Source: Marthasterias glacialis (taxonomy: Eukaryota; Echinodermata; Asteroidea; Forcipulatida; Asteriidae). From it: a stretch of 64,000 bases of DNA. A program made the position numbers and the translations under genes. The stretch spans positions 15,437,302 through 15,501,301 of the forward strand of contig OU452223.1 of NCBI GenBank assembly GCA_911728455.2. Direction: 5' to 3'. Of the stretch, positions 47,300 to 61,300 are shown piece by piece (the first letter of the stretch is position 1; each line of letters begins with the position of its first letter). A model generated the notes under the pieces. It ran no database searches, was not told the origin of the DNA, and was given only the letters and a program-made list of their open reading frames with translations.

Positions 47300-50200
47300 G
47301 ATTGGATCTTTCTTTACATGTTGGTAAAATAAAATAAGGTTGCTATGCAATCCCTTCAAATTGGAGTGGACAGATCCGAAATGCCAAACAACTACAAAGG
47401 GTCATGTGATTGTGTAAAAAAACTGTTGAGTACAGATCTCACTTAGGAAACACAAAGAAGATCGAGAACTTGGAGTTGGACTTTTTTAATTTATTGGCCG
47501 ATCTCGATGATTTTTAGATTATAAGAAATGGCTCAATAATTAGTAGCCTAAAATACATGTAGTAGGACATTTTTTATTACTTATTTTGCTGTAAAACAAC
47601 ATCTCAGGAAATGGCTGGTTTTTTCATTATTTTGACACTTTTTTATCGTTCTGTACACATTCGATTCTGTCAACCTTTCTCATGTTTCTGGACAGGTATG
47701 ACCTACAAAGATGGGAGAAAAAGTGGCAGCCGAATACGGCATTTTAGCCCAATATATGAATACAGTAAACAGACTTTGCATTGATTATGATGTACTAATT
47801 ATTATTTAATGGCATTTTAGTGACCAAAAGCAGCTCAAAGACTAAAAAGAGGGCCGTGGTTCGCAACCAGCATCTAACCCGACGTCCATGATCATGTCAA
47901 TCCCGGAGCCTTCCCCCCTTCCTAAAATAAAATGAGTCCTATTTATAGTACCCCCACACCATGCACCAAAAGCTGATTTGTCGGTTTTATACCACCATGG
48001 AATCTTAACAATAACAAGAAAAAACGTGAAATCTATCATTATCAACGTTTCTTACCTTACTTTACTCTCTTTCGCTCTTGCGGTATGCCTGTTTTGTAGC
48101 TTCAGCTTTCGTTCACAACTTGCTGCATGCTCAAAACGCTCAAATTTGGTAGACTTCAAGAGAGGGCGCTAGCTGTGACCCCGATTGACCTCATCAATGA
48201 CAAGCGATACAACCCCCCCCCCCCCCCGCACCACCCCGCCCGGATTTAAAAATGCATTATCCATCAGATAAGTGGCACTATAGGTGTTTTTAAAGCCTAT
48301 GAACAAGAACTTCAGGCTTATTTTTTTTTTAAACAAGAAACGCAACAAAAAACTCAAATTTCCAATATATATTTTTTGGTAGTATAAGAATCACGCAAAC
48401 CACTCTTATTTGCAAATAATTTAATTAACAAACAATAGGGGGAAAACACAAGAAATTTAAATGCCAACAACATCGTTTTAAAATATAATTAGACAGTTTT
48501 ATTTTCCTTCCAAAAGCCAGCCAATAGTTACGATATAAAACAAAACATGGGTTTAGTTATTCTTGAAGTACATTTTGACACTCGAGTTTTCTTATAAGAA
48601 AATTAACTGGAAGAAAAAAATGGAGTTAATTTAATTGCTGTTATACTGCCACAAATACTTATGGCTACAGTAAAAAAATAAATAAATAAAAGTAACGACA
48701 AGCGAGATTACATGGAAAAGAAATTTCCTGTGCTTGCCTTTACAAGATCAGCATGCCACGACAACATTTGTGTCATTCATTGGTGTATCATACTAAATAG
48801 CAATCTACTAAATATTGATACCTCATTTTTAAAAAGTGGTTGTGTAACACTTGCAGAAAAAAATACTTATATCACAGAACAAATGTAAAGGGGTTTCACC
48901 TCCAAATTTGTTTCTGGAAGGTGAACATTCTTGACGCTTTGCTCAAGAACGTAAGTACGAGCAGTGGCTAGCTAGGGTTCTTGGCACCCGGGTGGAAAGG
49001 GTAGAGGATGCCTGCCGAGTGCCCCTTCAATCACATCGTTTTTGAAAATCTTAGCAATATTTTGCCACTCAAGTTTTCTCAAGGGCATTTACGGCCAAGT
49101 TTGCACAAGGATTATTTGTTGACAAGAGGTCGATGTTGCCTGGTACCCAACACATGTTTTTGAGCATGAGTACCAGTTAATATCAGCCACTTGTCGACAA
49201 ATGGTGTGAACTTGGCCTCATATTGCAAGGTAGAACTATTAATTAAAAAAAAATTAAAAAACGACCAAGGGCCTGTGCAGCCCCAGCTATGCCATTGCTT
49301 TGGAAATACAGGATGCAAAGATAGGTTAATAAATGCAAAGAAAACGACAGAAAAATATCCCTCAATCAGTGGAAAATTAAATGAATAAAATTAAGGTATA
49401 ATTTCTCAGATACACTTTACAACTTTACACTTTTCTATTTTAACCCCCCCCCTCCAACTCACCCGCCTTCCCCCGAGGAAAAAATAATCAGGTGCATTTT
49501 CACTATTTGCCAGGTGGTTGTTAAATGCACTTATGTACTGACATGCAAAAAAGGGCAGCCATCTTTGTCAGGTTCCCCGTATTCACAATAACAATAACTC
49601 AAACTCAAATTTTATATCAGACTATATTTCAACCAGTCTCCATTTGATATTGTGTTCAATTGCTGGACAGAGTATATTAGTATTATGAGATCAACTCATG
49701 TGTGGGGCAAATTGTTCAGGAAAAAAATACTACCTATTATTAACTCTTCAAAATGAGCAAACAATATTTATATTGGAGACTGCTTTAAAAAGAAAAAAAA
49801 CTATGCACCATTGACTAATGAGGTATGAATAAATGCATAAGTTCTTAGTAAATGCATACAATTTACTGATAAACATGTCGTGCATGACCCTCTGAAATGT
49901 GTCCACTTAAACTTTCAACTCAGGAAAAGTTATAAATCTAACATATTCAAGTCAGAAACTACAAAAACGTTGTGATAAATACGTAGCAAACATACAATGA
50001 AACAGTCAATCTTTCTTTGTACAACCAAAAAATACTGCTTATAAAAAAATAAACATCAGCACTAAATCTGTATCAAGTATAGAAATATCCCAGAAACAGT
50101 CTTTCTCCAGGAATAACCAAGAATTCATAAACACATCTACGTTGTACCAATTCAGCTGTCAAAATTCCACGTTTTCTCTTCCATCATTTGTTCCTTTCAT

Positions 50201-50860
50201 TTTATTGCAAGCATTCATTTGACTGACTTTGCTTAGTTTTTTTGGCATTCAAATAATCAAAAAATAGTTTCAATTTTTTTTTCAGAAAAAGTACAACTGT
50301 TTTGTGATGAAAACGTCTTTGCTGTATCGATCTCAATAAAATTTCATTTCAAAGTTAAGTCCAAGTCTTTTCAACAACAAAAATATGCAGAATTGCTGGT
50401 TATTCAAGTATATATTACATTATATTTACATTATTTAGATTTCTCTTATTTAAATTGCTCTTAATTTACAACCAACTAAAACCCACTTATATCAGAAAAA
50501 CTGTTTCTCAATTCTGCTGAGGAGAACTTCATTGAAAAACGAAATATAATTAGAATTTCTACTCGGGCATGAAATTGTTTCATAACCACTATCAAGAAAG
50601 TCCTCACCCGCAGAAAGTGTATCTCTCATAGTGGGGTGAAGATTCCACAAGTAAGAATTCAAAAGTATAACATCTGTAATTTGGGTAAATCTTTTTAAAT
50701 TTAAGGTTTTGAATAACATTTTTTAACTCGTCACTTTGAAATTTACGACCAAACTTTATGGACTTGTTTTTTTTCTTTTATCGATAAAAGATCATCTTCA
50801 AAATTTATAGTAAATTTTATGACATTGAGCTTTTATCCGGCGGCTGAACTGTATCAACAA
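47300..50860. other. AT-rich intergenic DNA or SHANK 3' UTR/flank
   Basis: No coding region is supported over 3.5 kb. Poly-C tracts occur at about 48211-48227 and 49444-49453. Short chance frames occur on both strands. Part may be the 3' UTR of the SHANK gene, which is transcribed toward this region, but no cleavage site can be assigned. Confidence 0.4.
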
Positions 50861-50861
50861 C

Positions 50862-51236
50862 TAATAATAACAATAATAATAATAATAGTGGTTTCTTATT
50901 TAGCGCTCAACTCCGTCACTCAGTGATGCTCATGGCACTCCAACATTATTACCCCCAGTCACTGGGCCATTTATTTCATTCCTTAAACCATCTCAGCTCC
51001 CTGTGGGGAGTATACAGCCTGTGCTGCCAAGTATGTGGTGCATCAAGCTAAATCAATCACAAGAACCATCTCTACCTTCACACGTACCCATTTACCCCTG
51101 GGTGAAGAGAAGCAATTATAGTTAAGTGTCTTGCTCAAGGACACAAGTGTCATGACCGGGATTGGAACCCACACCCTGATGACTTAGCCAGCAGAGCTTG
51201 AGTCCGGTGCACTAGACCGCTCGGTCACTTGTCTCC
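50862..51236 (-). mobile_element. tRNA-Leu-derived SINE (inverted copy)
   Basis: Reverse-complement copy of the element at 27572-27932. The tRNA-like head is at 51130-51236 (gaccgagcggtc and a degraded B-box). The body has cccctgggtgaagag and ctccctgtggggagtatac, and an (ataat)n tail lies at 50862-50885. It lies about 0.85 kb downstream of the SHANK stop codon. Confidence 0.85.
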
Positions 51237-51239
51237 ATG

Positions 51240-52087
51240 AATCAGGAAGATGCCTCAGACAAGATGATATCATGGATATTAGGTGATCTCTTAAAAGACC
51301 AAGATCGGAATTAATTGTCCGCATCATGAAATCATGAAAGCAAACTGGCTGGGAACATTTCACATGACTAAAAAAAACATACTAAATGTTCAGAATGCAA
51401 CAGTGGTTTTGTTTCAACCTAATATTTACAAAGAGAAAACAAAAAAACATCTGGAAGGGGGATCTTAATAAAAAAAGGAAACTATGTACACTTCATGATT
51501 AATATTTACATTCAAAAGCAGCTGTATATTCAAGAAGACTGATAGAATTATATTAATAGTCAAATGTAAGTCAAATAAAAGTATTTTTTCCCCTTAAATA
51601 CAAAACTCAGCTCATTTAAGTGTCTGGAATACTTAATTTAGCCTCATTCAAACATTTGTCACACACAACAGTTTCCTCTTCTCTACCTCACAATAAATTT
51701 CTTGCATCCATCCTATACTGACCCCCAGGCTTTAAAGCTTAACCTCATAGACCTGCTAAGCGATAAAAAGTCATCAAACAAATCTACTTAGCGTGATTTG
51801 GTTAACCAGCTAACATGCCATGTGATGCACAGTTGTTTGTGACTGGTCCCCCACATATGTTTTTTTGCTCAGCATGTCTTTACAACTAGGCGCCGTCCTT
51901 TGGATGGGCAATAACGTTTAAGTATTTTTAGGATGTAAGCGTAAAACAAGTGTTTCGGCGGTCAAAACCTAACGTGACATCAACTTTTGATTCCAGACAA
52001 TGAGTCTGAAAGCAAAAAGCGGCACTGAAAAGATACAAAAAGGATGAAGTGAAGTCTAAGAACTCCATCCATTGAACTCCCAGCTGA
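51240..52087 (-). other. Probable SHANK 3' UTR
   Basis: Sequence immediately downstream of the SHANK stop on its strand, without a competing gene. No unambiguous polyadenylation signal was identified between the stop and the SINE. Confidence 0.4.
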
Positions 52088-52338
52088 TTATACCAGCAGC
52101 TGCTGCTGGATTGCCTTCATGATGGTCAGACGATGGCCAAGGCGTCCAACACCAAGCTCCTGGAGGTCATCCTTGCTCAGACCAGACAGGTGCTCTCCGG
52201 TGATCTCATTCTCCTCGAAGCTGCTCCGATGCTCGCTCATGTTGAGGCTTATCAACCACAAGCCGACATCCTGTGGTGTCCAGGATAAGAAGGGCTTGGT
52301 CCGCCACTCCTCTGTATTGGTTGAGTTGCCGTTAGAAC
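52088..52338 (-). CDS. SHANK: SHANK last exon: SAM domain and stop
   Basis: 251 nt, acceptor gactttgcag. It encodes SNGNSTNTEEWRTKPFLSW then TPQDVGLWLISLNMSEHRSS, ending with GVGRLGHRLTIMKAIQQQLL V and stop TAA at 52088-52090. The SAM core (FEENEITGEHLSGLSKDDL) aligns with vertebrate SHANK SAM domains (FE.hEI.G.hL..LtKdDf.ELGVtRvGHR). The protein ends within a few residues of the domain, as in SHANK2/3. Confidence 0.95.
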
Positions 52339-55300
52339 CTGCAAAGTCGTCAGCCAAGATTGAAAAGCTTTTAGCATACTGATATCAATGTTTTTTATTT
52401 ACCAATATTTTATCATAAATTTTCTTACAAAACTGAGTGCAAAGGAAACCACTTAAATAATTGATATGTCTGTATTTTTTATTTTTCACCAAATGCCATT
52501 GATCATCGGAAGATAGTATTTTGCTTGTTGATTCATTAGCTAACTGGAGTTTAACTCATCTTAGTACTTGGTGAACTGCAAGGGCTGATCACAAGCAAAG
52601 AATGTGCGGTTCAGCTGTTCCGCATAACCAAATCAATCAAATTCAAGCGAAAAAATTGTGAGATTGTGTAAGGTTTGTTTAGCTTACTTCACTTGAAACA
52701 CTTACCTTGTTGGGTCCATGCACTCGTCATGCTATGTTTGTTGTCAACATCAGTAGTTGGTGCTGTGTTAATAACAATACTTCCCCTGTTGTCCAGGATC
52801 TCTTCACCTCTTGATGGTGTGATTTCTTCATCCATGTGTTGGGATTTCCTCTTGGGTTTGGGTAGCACCTTAGGGAAGGGCTTGGAGCTCTTGGAGGTGA
52901 CGGTGCTGTTTGAAGACACAGACGAGGAGGAGGATTTCATCGTGTTTGTCCTTGCATCATCTTCATCTTGCTCAAAGATGTCGCTGCTAGGCTCTGTCGA
53001 CATAGTGCTGAAGCTAGACATGGTTGACATGGAAGACATGGAGGAGACAACACTAGCTGTGTCAAAAGACCTCTCCCTACGATGGAGAGACTGATCATGG
53101 TCACCAGGAGGGGAATCGGGATTAACAAGTCCGTTGGATTGGTGGGTATTAAAGTTCAAGAAATCTGCAGGGGGAGGAGGGAGGGCAGTATCATCTCCCT
53201 CGTTCTCCTTGACTGGGGACAATGGATGCTTGTAAAGGTCTGGCTTTGGGATTTTATCCATGCTGTGCTTGGGAGGGGGATGAGAAGGCTCCGTCTCAGG
53301 TCCACTGTCTGTATTCTCCCGAGGAGACTGAGAAGCTGGACTGTTAGCCTTGTTGACTTCACCCCGAGGCACAATTTTGATCACATTTTTGTGGCCGCCA
53401 AATGAACTTGCTGGCTCTTTTGCTTGGGGTTTACTGGCCAAGCGGGCCTTCATAGAAGCAGCTGCTTGAGCTATGTCAGTCTCCTTGATGCCTGATGCTG
53501 TCGGAGCACCTTTACTTGGCGTTGTGTCAGCAACCTTACTACTTCCTTCAGAACTCGTCGACTGGGAATCACTATCCTCAGACATTTGCTTTTCAATGGT
53601 TGATCGTCGTTTGGCGATGGCAGTCAGCAATGCCTGATTTGCAGAGCTGCCCTTTGCCGAATCGGATTGTCTGTATTTCCGTATTTTGTTTTCAATGTTC
53701 TCGTTCGGGTCTTTGTTGGAGTCAAGATGTGCTTTCCGTCTGGCGATAGCTTCATTAAGGGCCAACTGTGGTGAACCCTGGGAAACAGTTGTCTCTGCAT
53801 TTTGGTTCCTGTTCTGATTTCCTCCCTGAAGGCTCTGATCACGGGCTGCTAAGGCAAGCTGCAAAGGCGTCTTCGGTTCTGTATTATCTAAACTGTCAAC
53901 ACTGTTGGCTCTTCTCAAGTGCTCTCTCTTTGCAGCAGCAGCCGCGATGGCGTTAGTGAAATCAGAGCCACCAGAATCAGGTGGAGGTGATGGAGGGGTC
54001 TCGGCATAACTTGAAATGGCGAGAGAGGCAGGTCTGGGCTTTTCAGAGACACTCATTTGTGCAAGGTTTCCTTCGCTGATGGAAGACTCTCTCTTAGGAA
54101 TGGGAGGAGGGGGCTTGTTTGGACGCTTCTGGCCCATGCTCATTCTTCTTGGGCCAATTGGCGATTCATGGGATTCTTGGCTTGGAGTGTTTGGCTTTTC
54201 ACTATAGAGGTCATATAGGGATTGGGAGCGGGACTGGAGCTTGGGACGTGAAGGAGCTGGATAACTGGGAGCAGGTGGTACTGGGGCCGGGTAATTTGGA
54301 GCTGGAGGAACCTGTGACATGATGGGGTCCATGGGAGATACACTATCAGTTGGTGTTACCTTCATGTGAAGTCCACTATCATTAGACACTGTCGTTGTGT
54401 AGGAGTATGATGATGCTGGCGAGGATCGTAACGATGAAATGGCAGAATCGGAGCTGGTGGAGTTTCTTCGAGTTTGCTTTTCGTCATCCTCAAACAGCGT
54501 CTGCGTTTCCATAGTGACTGTCTCTGTTGGTGCCATGGCAAGGGCAGCATGTTTTGAAGATGACATCCTTGCGATCGTGTTGAATCTGTAGGCGGAGGGA
54601 GCGAGAGGAATGCTTGGTTTCTTCAGACTGCTTCTCCGTTCTCCCTCAGGCTGTTCATTGGTGGCAGAGGTGGAATCGCTTCCTTGCCTCTTGAAGACTT
54701 GACTGAGGTGCTCGGGGCTGAGCTTCTGGGAGACAGGCCGCTTACGGATTGAAGCAAAAGAGGGTCCAGTCTGATCCTCCGGAGTCTTCTCTGCTACTGC
54801 AATTGCTTCATCTAATTCCGCTGTAATTTGAAAAGGAAGAGGGAGAAAAATTATCAGACAATTCCATGCCATTAGAAAAAAAAACAGAAAAAAAATACCC
54901 CCAAAAACTCACTCATCTTTTTCAGGAGAAAACTAATCAATAATAAATTTAACACTTTAAATAATTTACAATGCCAACCTAACTGCTCTTTCTAGACACT
55001 TTAAATGTTAATTTAAAAAAAAAAAAGCTGTGTCAGTCTACAATAGGAATGCATATGCAGTAATTTCATCATTTTTCCTCAAACATTTTAAAATGTTTTG
55101 TTTTCCATGTTTTAATTTTTTTACATTAATAATAAAATTTATTTTGGGGTGAACAATGCGGGATTTGAATCTGCGACCACCTCCAAAATTGATTTTTAAT
55201 TTACCCAGTCAGTTTCCCTTGTAGTTTATTGCATGACATTTAAAACAATAAGCATCATCCCTGTGGTGATCCCCGTGCTGTCACTTCCCAGGTTATATCC

Positions 55301-58300
55301 ATAGAGCTAGCACTTTGGTTGTATCGTATATCATGGGGTGTGATCCCTGGCTACACGGCAGTAACCGGTTGAATGGCTTCTGACTGGCACCTCCCAAACA
55401 AAGATATTGACAAAATAGGGAGACCGCCAACATTAGGGTCGGATAGCTCAGTTGGTAGAGCCTCAGTACGTATAGCCGGCGGTCGCAGGTTCAAATCCCT
55501 ATCCAGTCAAATTTTCTTTATTCGCCCGAAAATTGATTTAAATTTACCCAGTTTCCCTTGTGGTTTATTGCACGATATTAATAATAAAAGTAGAGTTAAA
55601 CTAGGGTATCATAATTTTTTTTTTTAATCAGATGAGTGGATATCACACCCTAACAAGCGTTTTTAAACATAAGGACAATTAGAAACAAACAAAAATCATT
55701 CAGGTTTTGGGTGGAAAGTCATTGTTAAATAATTATCAATTGAGTTTGTACGAGCTACGAGGAAATGACTTGTGCATCATGGACAACATGTCTACTTGTA
55801 AAATGATTTGTCGACCGTGAACACAAACTGTGCCATAAACTGTGCTGTGCAGAGATGGAAAATGAAATGAAATGAAACACAGGGACTGGGTTGAAGAGGG
55901 ATCATGAGTGGCGGGTAGTCAAGAGGAACTGAGGGTCAACTTAACCAGGTTGGATTGACGGGTAGGAGAAAGGGGGTAAAGATAAGAAAAGAGGGTGCTT
56001 ACTGAGTGCCAGCAGCTCCTGCTGCGCCCTCTCACCTTTTGCTTTTGTTAAGGATGGCTGAGCTGGAGGCGCTGAAAACACAGAGGGCGAAACTTTGGTT
56101 ATCAGAGGAACGGTAGGACAAAGGTAATTACAAAAAATTACGATGTTTATGATCAAACATTTGATAAATTCTAAGAACTGGTTCTTTGTGAACAACTCTT
56201 TCTCAGGGCAACAACCAATTTCTACTGAAAGAAAACAAGTCTCTTTTTTCTTTTTCTTTTTCTTTTGTTAATAAAATTTGGAGACCAAATATCCTTTGTT
56301 TCGGCTATTGCAGCTTTTTTCATTTTGTGATCAATTTTGGGAATAAGAAGAAGTATTTCTTATGTTGGCACTTAATACTCTAGCCTCACTGGCAACAAAC
56401 AAATAAATTATTTATTAAAAATCTAGTCATAACAAAAACACTTTTAAACAAATGAAAGTAAGAAAAGAAGAAAAAAAAGAACAAAAATGCTGTCATAAAA
56501 AAACAACTGGTTCACGTATTCAAGTTTACTCAAGTTCAAGTATATTCAAGTAACATGGTTTTTTTCTTCTTCTCAATCATAAATACTCACGTTTCTTCCG
56601 CAGTGAACCTTTCTTTGCCTCGTTCAGCCAAACCAGGGCTTTAGAGTCTGGTAAGGTGATGACTTTCATGACGATAGTATCAGGAGAGTTGACCACCAGA
56701 CTGACAACGTACTGATGGGGAGAGGCTGTCACGTCTTGACCGTTGATCTTCAAGGAAATACAATAAATTACAGGTTAATATTCGGCTGGCATAACCCTTC
56801 CAAATATTCCAGCTAAATGACCAACAATTTAAAATCATTTGACTGCACAGGGTTGTGTATGGAGGCACAACTGCGCCCATGACTAATCTGTGTACATGAG
56901 CGTACTGTGTAGATACATTCATCACATGCTACATACAGCAAGCTGGCATCGCTCATCTATCATTCAAAACCACAGCTGATGATGTTGAACGGTCAGACAG
57001 TGGGAGGGTTGAATGTGTACTGTGATGCATTTACCATATGACATCATCTTGCATGCTTGCATTTGTGGTTCAATTCCATTCAAAACCACAGTGGATGATA
57101 CTGAATGGTCAAACAGTAGGAGGGTTAAGGAAAAGTTTTTACCTCCAGGACGAAGTCTCCTCTCTTCAGGCCAGCTTTCTCAGCTGGGCTTCCCTTATCA
57201 ACATGCTCCAGGTACTGTAAGGCTGGGAACCCTTTACTGGGCTTGAAGGCTGACGTAGCACCCTGGGGACCTGATGGCGAACAAAGACACAAACGCATAT
57301 TTAACACCACGAGTAGATAATCATTTAGACGGATCCGACTGACGTAAAGCTTGGTGGTCACTTGACATTATCAGAAACGAAACAAAAGTTATTTTCTTGA
57401 AGCATTCAGTATGTCAGAAATACAGGCACTATCTTTGATAAGCTCTATTCCTATCAGAAATACAAATGTTAAAAATGCAGTTTCAGAAACAGACTTATTT
57501 CACAAGATGATGTTGACAAGTGTATCTCCAGGCTACATATCAGTGAGTATACTATTAAGGGTTGATACGCATTCCAAACCGAAGAAAGGTGTTATCAATG
57601 GACCTTATAGCATTGACGTCATCACTGCGCCATCTTAGAGGTAAAACGATGATGAAACAATAGAAAACCCACACCTATGTACAAGGGGCGCATAGAATGG
57701 GCCAATGAGCAACCTTGCTTTGACCTCTAGCTGAGGGCGCCCTACTCAAATGACGTCATATGCATATGGTGTATAGGAGCACGCACTGGACTTACTTTTT
57801 GCTCCTCGCAAGATAAAGCCAAAACCTTTCTTCTTTCTTTCCACGAATACAACTCTTGGCTCGGGCTCCTCCTTTTCTTTTTTGGCAGCACTGGGAAAAC
57901 AATAAAAAACACATCACAAACTTAGTATCCACTTCTGGTAATAAAACAACAATTTTTTGTTTTTGTCTGACAGGGTAGCCTTTCCCTGTATCTCTGGGTC
58001 CAATTTCAAACTTGTACAAGGAAATCTGTCACAGTCGTCAGGTTGCCGGCAAAATGTAAAAATTACATTCCATGTAAGTGTCTACCACAGAGCTATATAT
58101 ATTGACTAGAGCGCTAGCATTGTTCAGACGTTGAAGCCCCCTGGGCGCATCCATATTTGTGTACAAACCTATGGACAACTTGAAATCTGTACGGCTGGGT
58201 TACGGCTATTTGTATACCACTGCTTTATTCCTTTTCCGTGCGTGATAGAATCACTTATACCAGAAATAAGACGCGCAATCAGCTGTGATTTAACCTCAGC

Positions 58301-61300
58301 GCACCCGTCTCACCCCTCGATCGTCGCGTCTACTTTGAAGCCGCAGTGTGACGCGTGCTTGAGGTGCGTCATGCAGCCGTAGACGCGCGCACGCAAGACA
58401 TGCAGAATACTCGCAGGCAAACGTTCTTTGAAAACTGAAATCTTTCTTCAATGACGCACAATGACTAAACATGTCTGCGTGCAGCGCGACTTCAAAACGG
58501 TTGTGCATATACAATGTAGAGTTAGCGCTCTAGTCAATATATATAGCTCTATGGTGTCTACACATCTCAGTCAGTCAACTTGTTTGAATATTTTCACAGA
58601 GTCAAGATGACAGTGTATCAACATTCAACACAATGTAGCCATCTTGTTATTTTTCGTTTTTATATTATACGTCACAAAATTAGTATGACCATTGCTGTTC
58701 AACCCAGGGAATGTGACAACGACGAAGGCAAACAGAAGACAACAGCTTACCTTTCTGGATAGTTGGCTTTTCTTTCTCTCATGGTCTGGGCTTTCTCTTT
58801 ACCAGTGACCTCATGTACACAGTAGGATGGAAACCATCCCCTAGCGTGGCCCACTTCACCTTCCCAGAAGTTAAACTCGCCGATGCTCATAACTAGTGGG
58901 TAAAACAGAAGGCAAGACGGACTTTCATGAAGGGAAGGCACAACACTAAGCTGACCAACCATACAAAACCGATCAACAGCACGGGTTGTGTATGGTGGTA
59001 CAACTGTGCACGGAACAAACTGTGTATGCGTGTACTGTGTAGATGCATTCGCCACATAATACCATACTGCAGGCTGGTATAGTTTACCTATCATTCAAAA
59101 CCGCAGTGGGTGATATTGAATGGTCAGACAGTAGGAGGGCTGACTGTGTACTGTGTGGTTGCATTCACCACATGATATCACATTGCAGGTTGGTACATTG
59201 TATCAATCATTCAAAACCACAGTGGATGATATTTAGTAGTCAGACAGTAGGAGGGTTGACTTTTGGGCGTGTATCCACCACAATTATGATATCATATTGA
59301 AGGCCGGCATAATCTATCTATCATTCAAAACCACAGTGGATGATATTGAAGAGCAATAGCGCATGATTTAAAAGGAAAATAACTGTGTTTTTTTTTGCAA
59401 GCTCCCACCTTGTCAAGGCACAAACAAACAAACCTTGCTTGGGACAAATTTAGTTGGGTTCAAGTTACAAGTATGAATTATAATGCATTTTAGCTGGTTA
59501 TTAGTTTTGTAACTTTATAGTGTACATATTTTTGTGCTAAACAATTTTTTTTCCAGCTTACCAGCTCTACGAATTTGAACTTAAATCACAGTTGGAGGTT
59601 TTGCTTGATTCTGTTTGACAGAGAGCATGCATCAAAGGCAATACAGCTGAATGAATAACCTTAAAAACAAAGCACTGTCTGCAAAAACTTTCTGCACAAT
59701 TTATCATGTTGCAACACTGACCTTTGACATAGTCTCCCTTACGCAAGGTCAACTCCCCGTATTCCTGAGCCGAGTAGTCTTTGACGGCTACGTACAGCTT
59801 GCCTTGTTTAGCATCTTGCACCTTCCGATGTACCATCCTGGCTGTCGTTCCGACCTGCCCTATCGAGCCAACCGAACCTGTTCTTATTGGTGTCATAGGA
59901 GAATCTGTCGGAGAGAAATTGGCTTACAATCAAATTTTGTTTTGACTGAGGGAGAGGGAGAGGGAATCAGAAACCTTCAGACAGCTATATAGATGCTCTT
60001 CCCTATTCTACACCTCAAAGGAGAATCAAGAACTACATAACCAGTCCGAGGCGTGTCCTGGCTGAGCGGTAAAGCACACTGGACTCAAGCTTTGGTGTTT
60101 CCGATCTGCAGAATGTGGGTTGAAGTCCTGCTCTTGAACTTAACCATTACTGCTTCGTCCTTTGAATGGGACGTAAAGCCGCAGGTCCCGTGCAATGTGT
60201 AATGCACATAAAGAACCCAGTTACAATTATCGCTAGGAGAAGAGATTTGCCTTGGTGTTTCTGGCAGTGGCTGCTGAATGCACTGCAGCACCTTGTAAAC
60301 CCTTATAAGGTGCTACATAAATGGGTCTCATAATTGAAAAAATATATTAAAAAAATTGTAACCTTCAGAATTCCATATGGGTGATTTATCCATACTTTGA
60401 ATGACCAGCCAGCCATACGATGATTTGGTTGTCAAAATTTCCAGTATTTTTTGTTCATGGGCACTTCATCAACTTTTGACCCTGAACAAAAACTGAATGA
60501 CTCTAATTCATCTGTATTCCACCCGGAAAAAAAAAACACAACCTAAAAATATGTTTTCATCCAGAAAAAGAGGGTTTTTTTTTTTTTTTTTTAAGTTCGA
60601 TAAGCAACAGTGACTAAAACACTAGCAACATTTCACAATGACCAAGTTTTCAAGGGCAATCAATTCAATACCTTGTGAGCTAGCATCCTCCTCTGGAAAG
60701 CCCGACGATGAGGACGAAGCGATGGACATTCTGGTCCCAGCGATGCAACCCACAGAATTACCGGCAAGAAATGGCTCGCTCGTCGCCCGGTTCAAATTCC
60801 CAGCCATTGATGTTCTCCGACGATTATTGTATGAAGGCAACTCTTGTTGTCGAACTGTTGGATGCATTTTTAGCAGAAATTTGAAAAACCACTTCAAGTT
60901 TTCACTTCAAATTTACAATCTTATAGATCGCACTGACTCTTTGTTGTTTAACACGCTACATAAACACTCAAATCGCAGTTGTTGTTTTTTTTGGTTAAAA
61001 GTCAACAACTTTTACATTTTGAGTGGTTGTTGCAAAACTGTCTGGTTTAAAACCAATACAAATTTACAGCTGTATGTCCGTCGCAAGCATAATTTCAGTT
61101 TTCAACTGGCATCAGTTCCAGTTATGACTGGTGTTCTTACTCATGCGATGAAGTAGGTGAGTGTAACGTAAGCACATCTGAGCCACGTCAAACAGGAAAC
61201 CTGTGTGATTCACGATCTTTTTTTTTTTTTTTTTGGCAACGTGTTTATGATAAACTCAGGATGTAAACATCCACAACTTTTTCCTGTTTATTGGCTCTGA

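Noticed and set aside
52675-54322. Plus-strand open frames across the SHANK large exon
   Set aside because: They are shadows of the minus-strand coding exon and have no domains of their own.
55439-55510. Functional tRNA gene
   Set aside because: The D arm and B-box are recognisable but the anticodon and T stems do not pair; it is a SINE remnant.
60622-60897. SHANK translation start at the ATG near 60897 (MKWFF...)
   Set aside because: The acceptor at 60854 joins in phase with the ankyrin exon at 62628-62694 and restores conserved residues, so the ATG is intronic.
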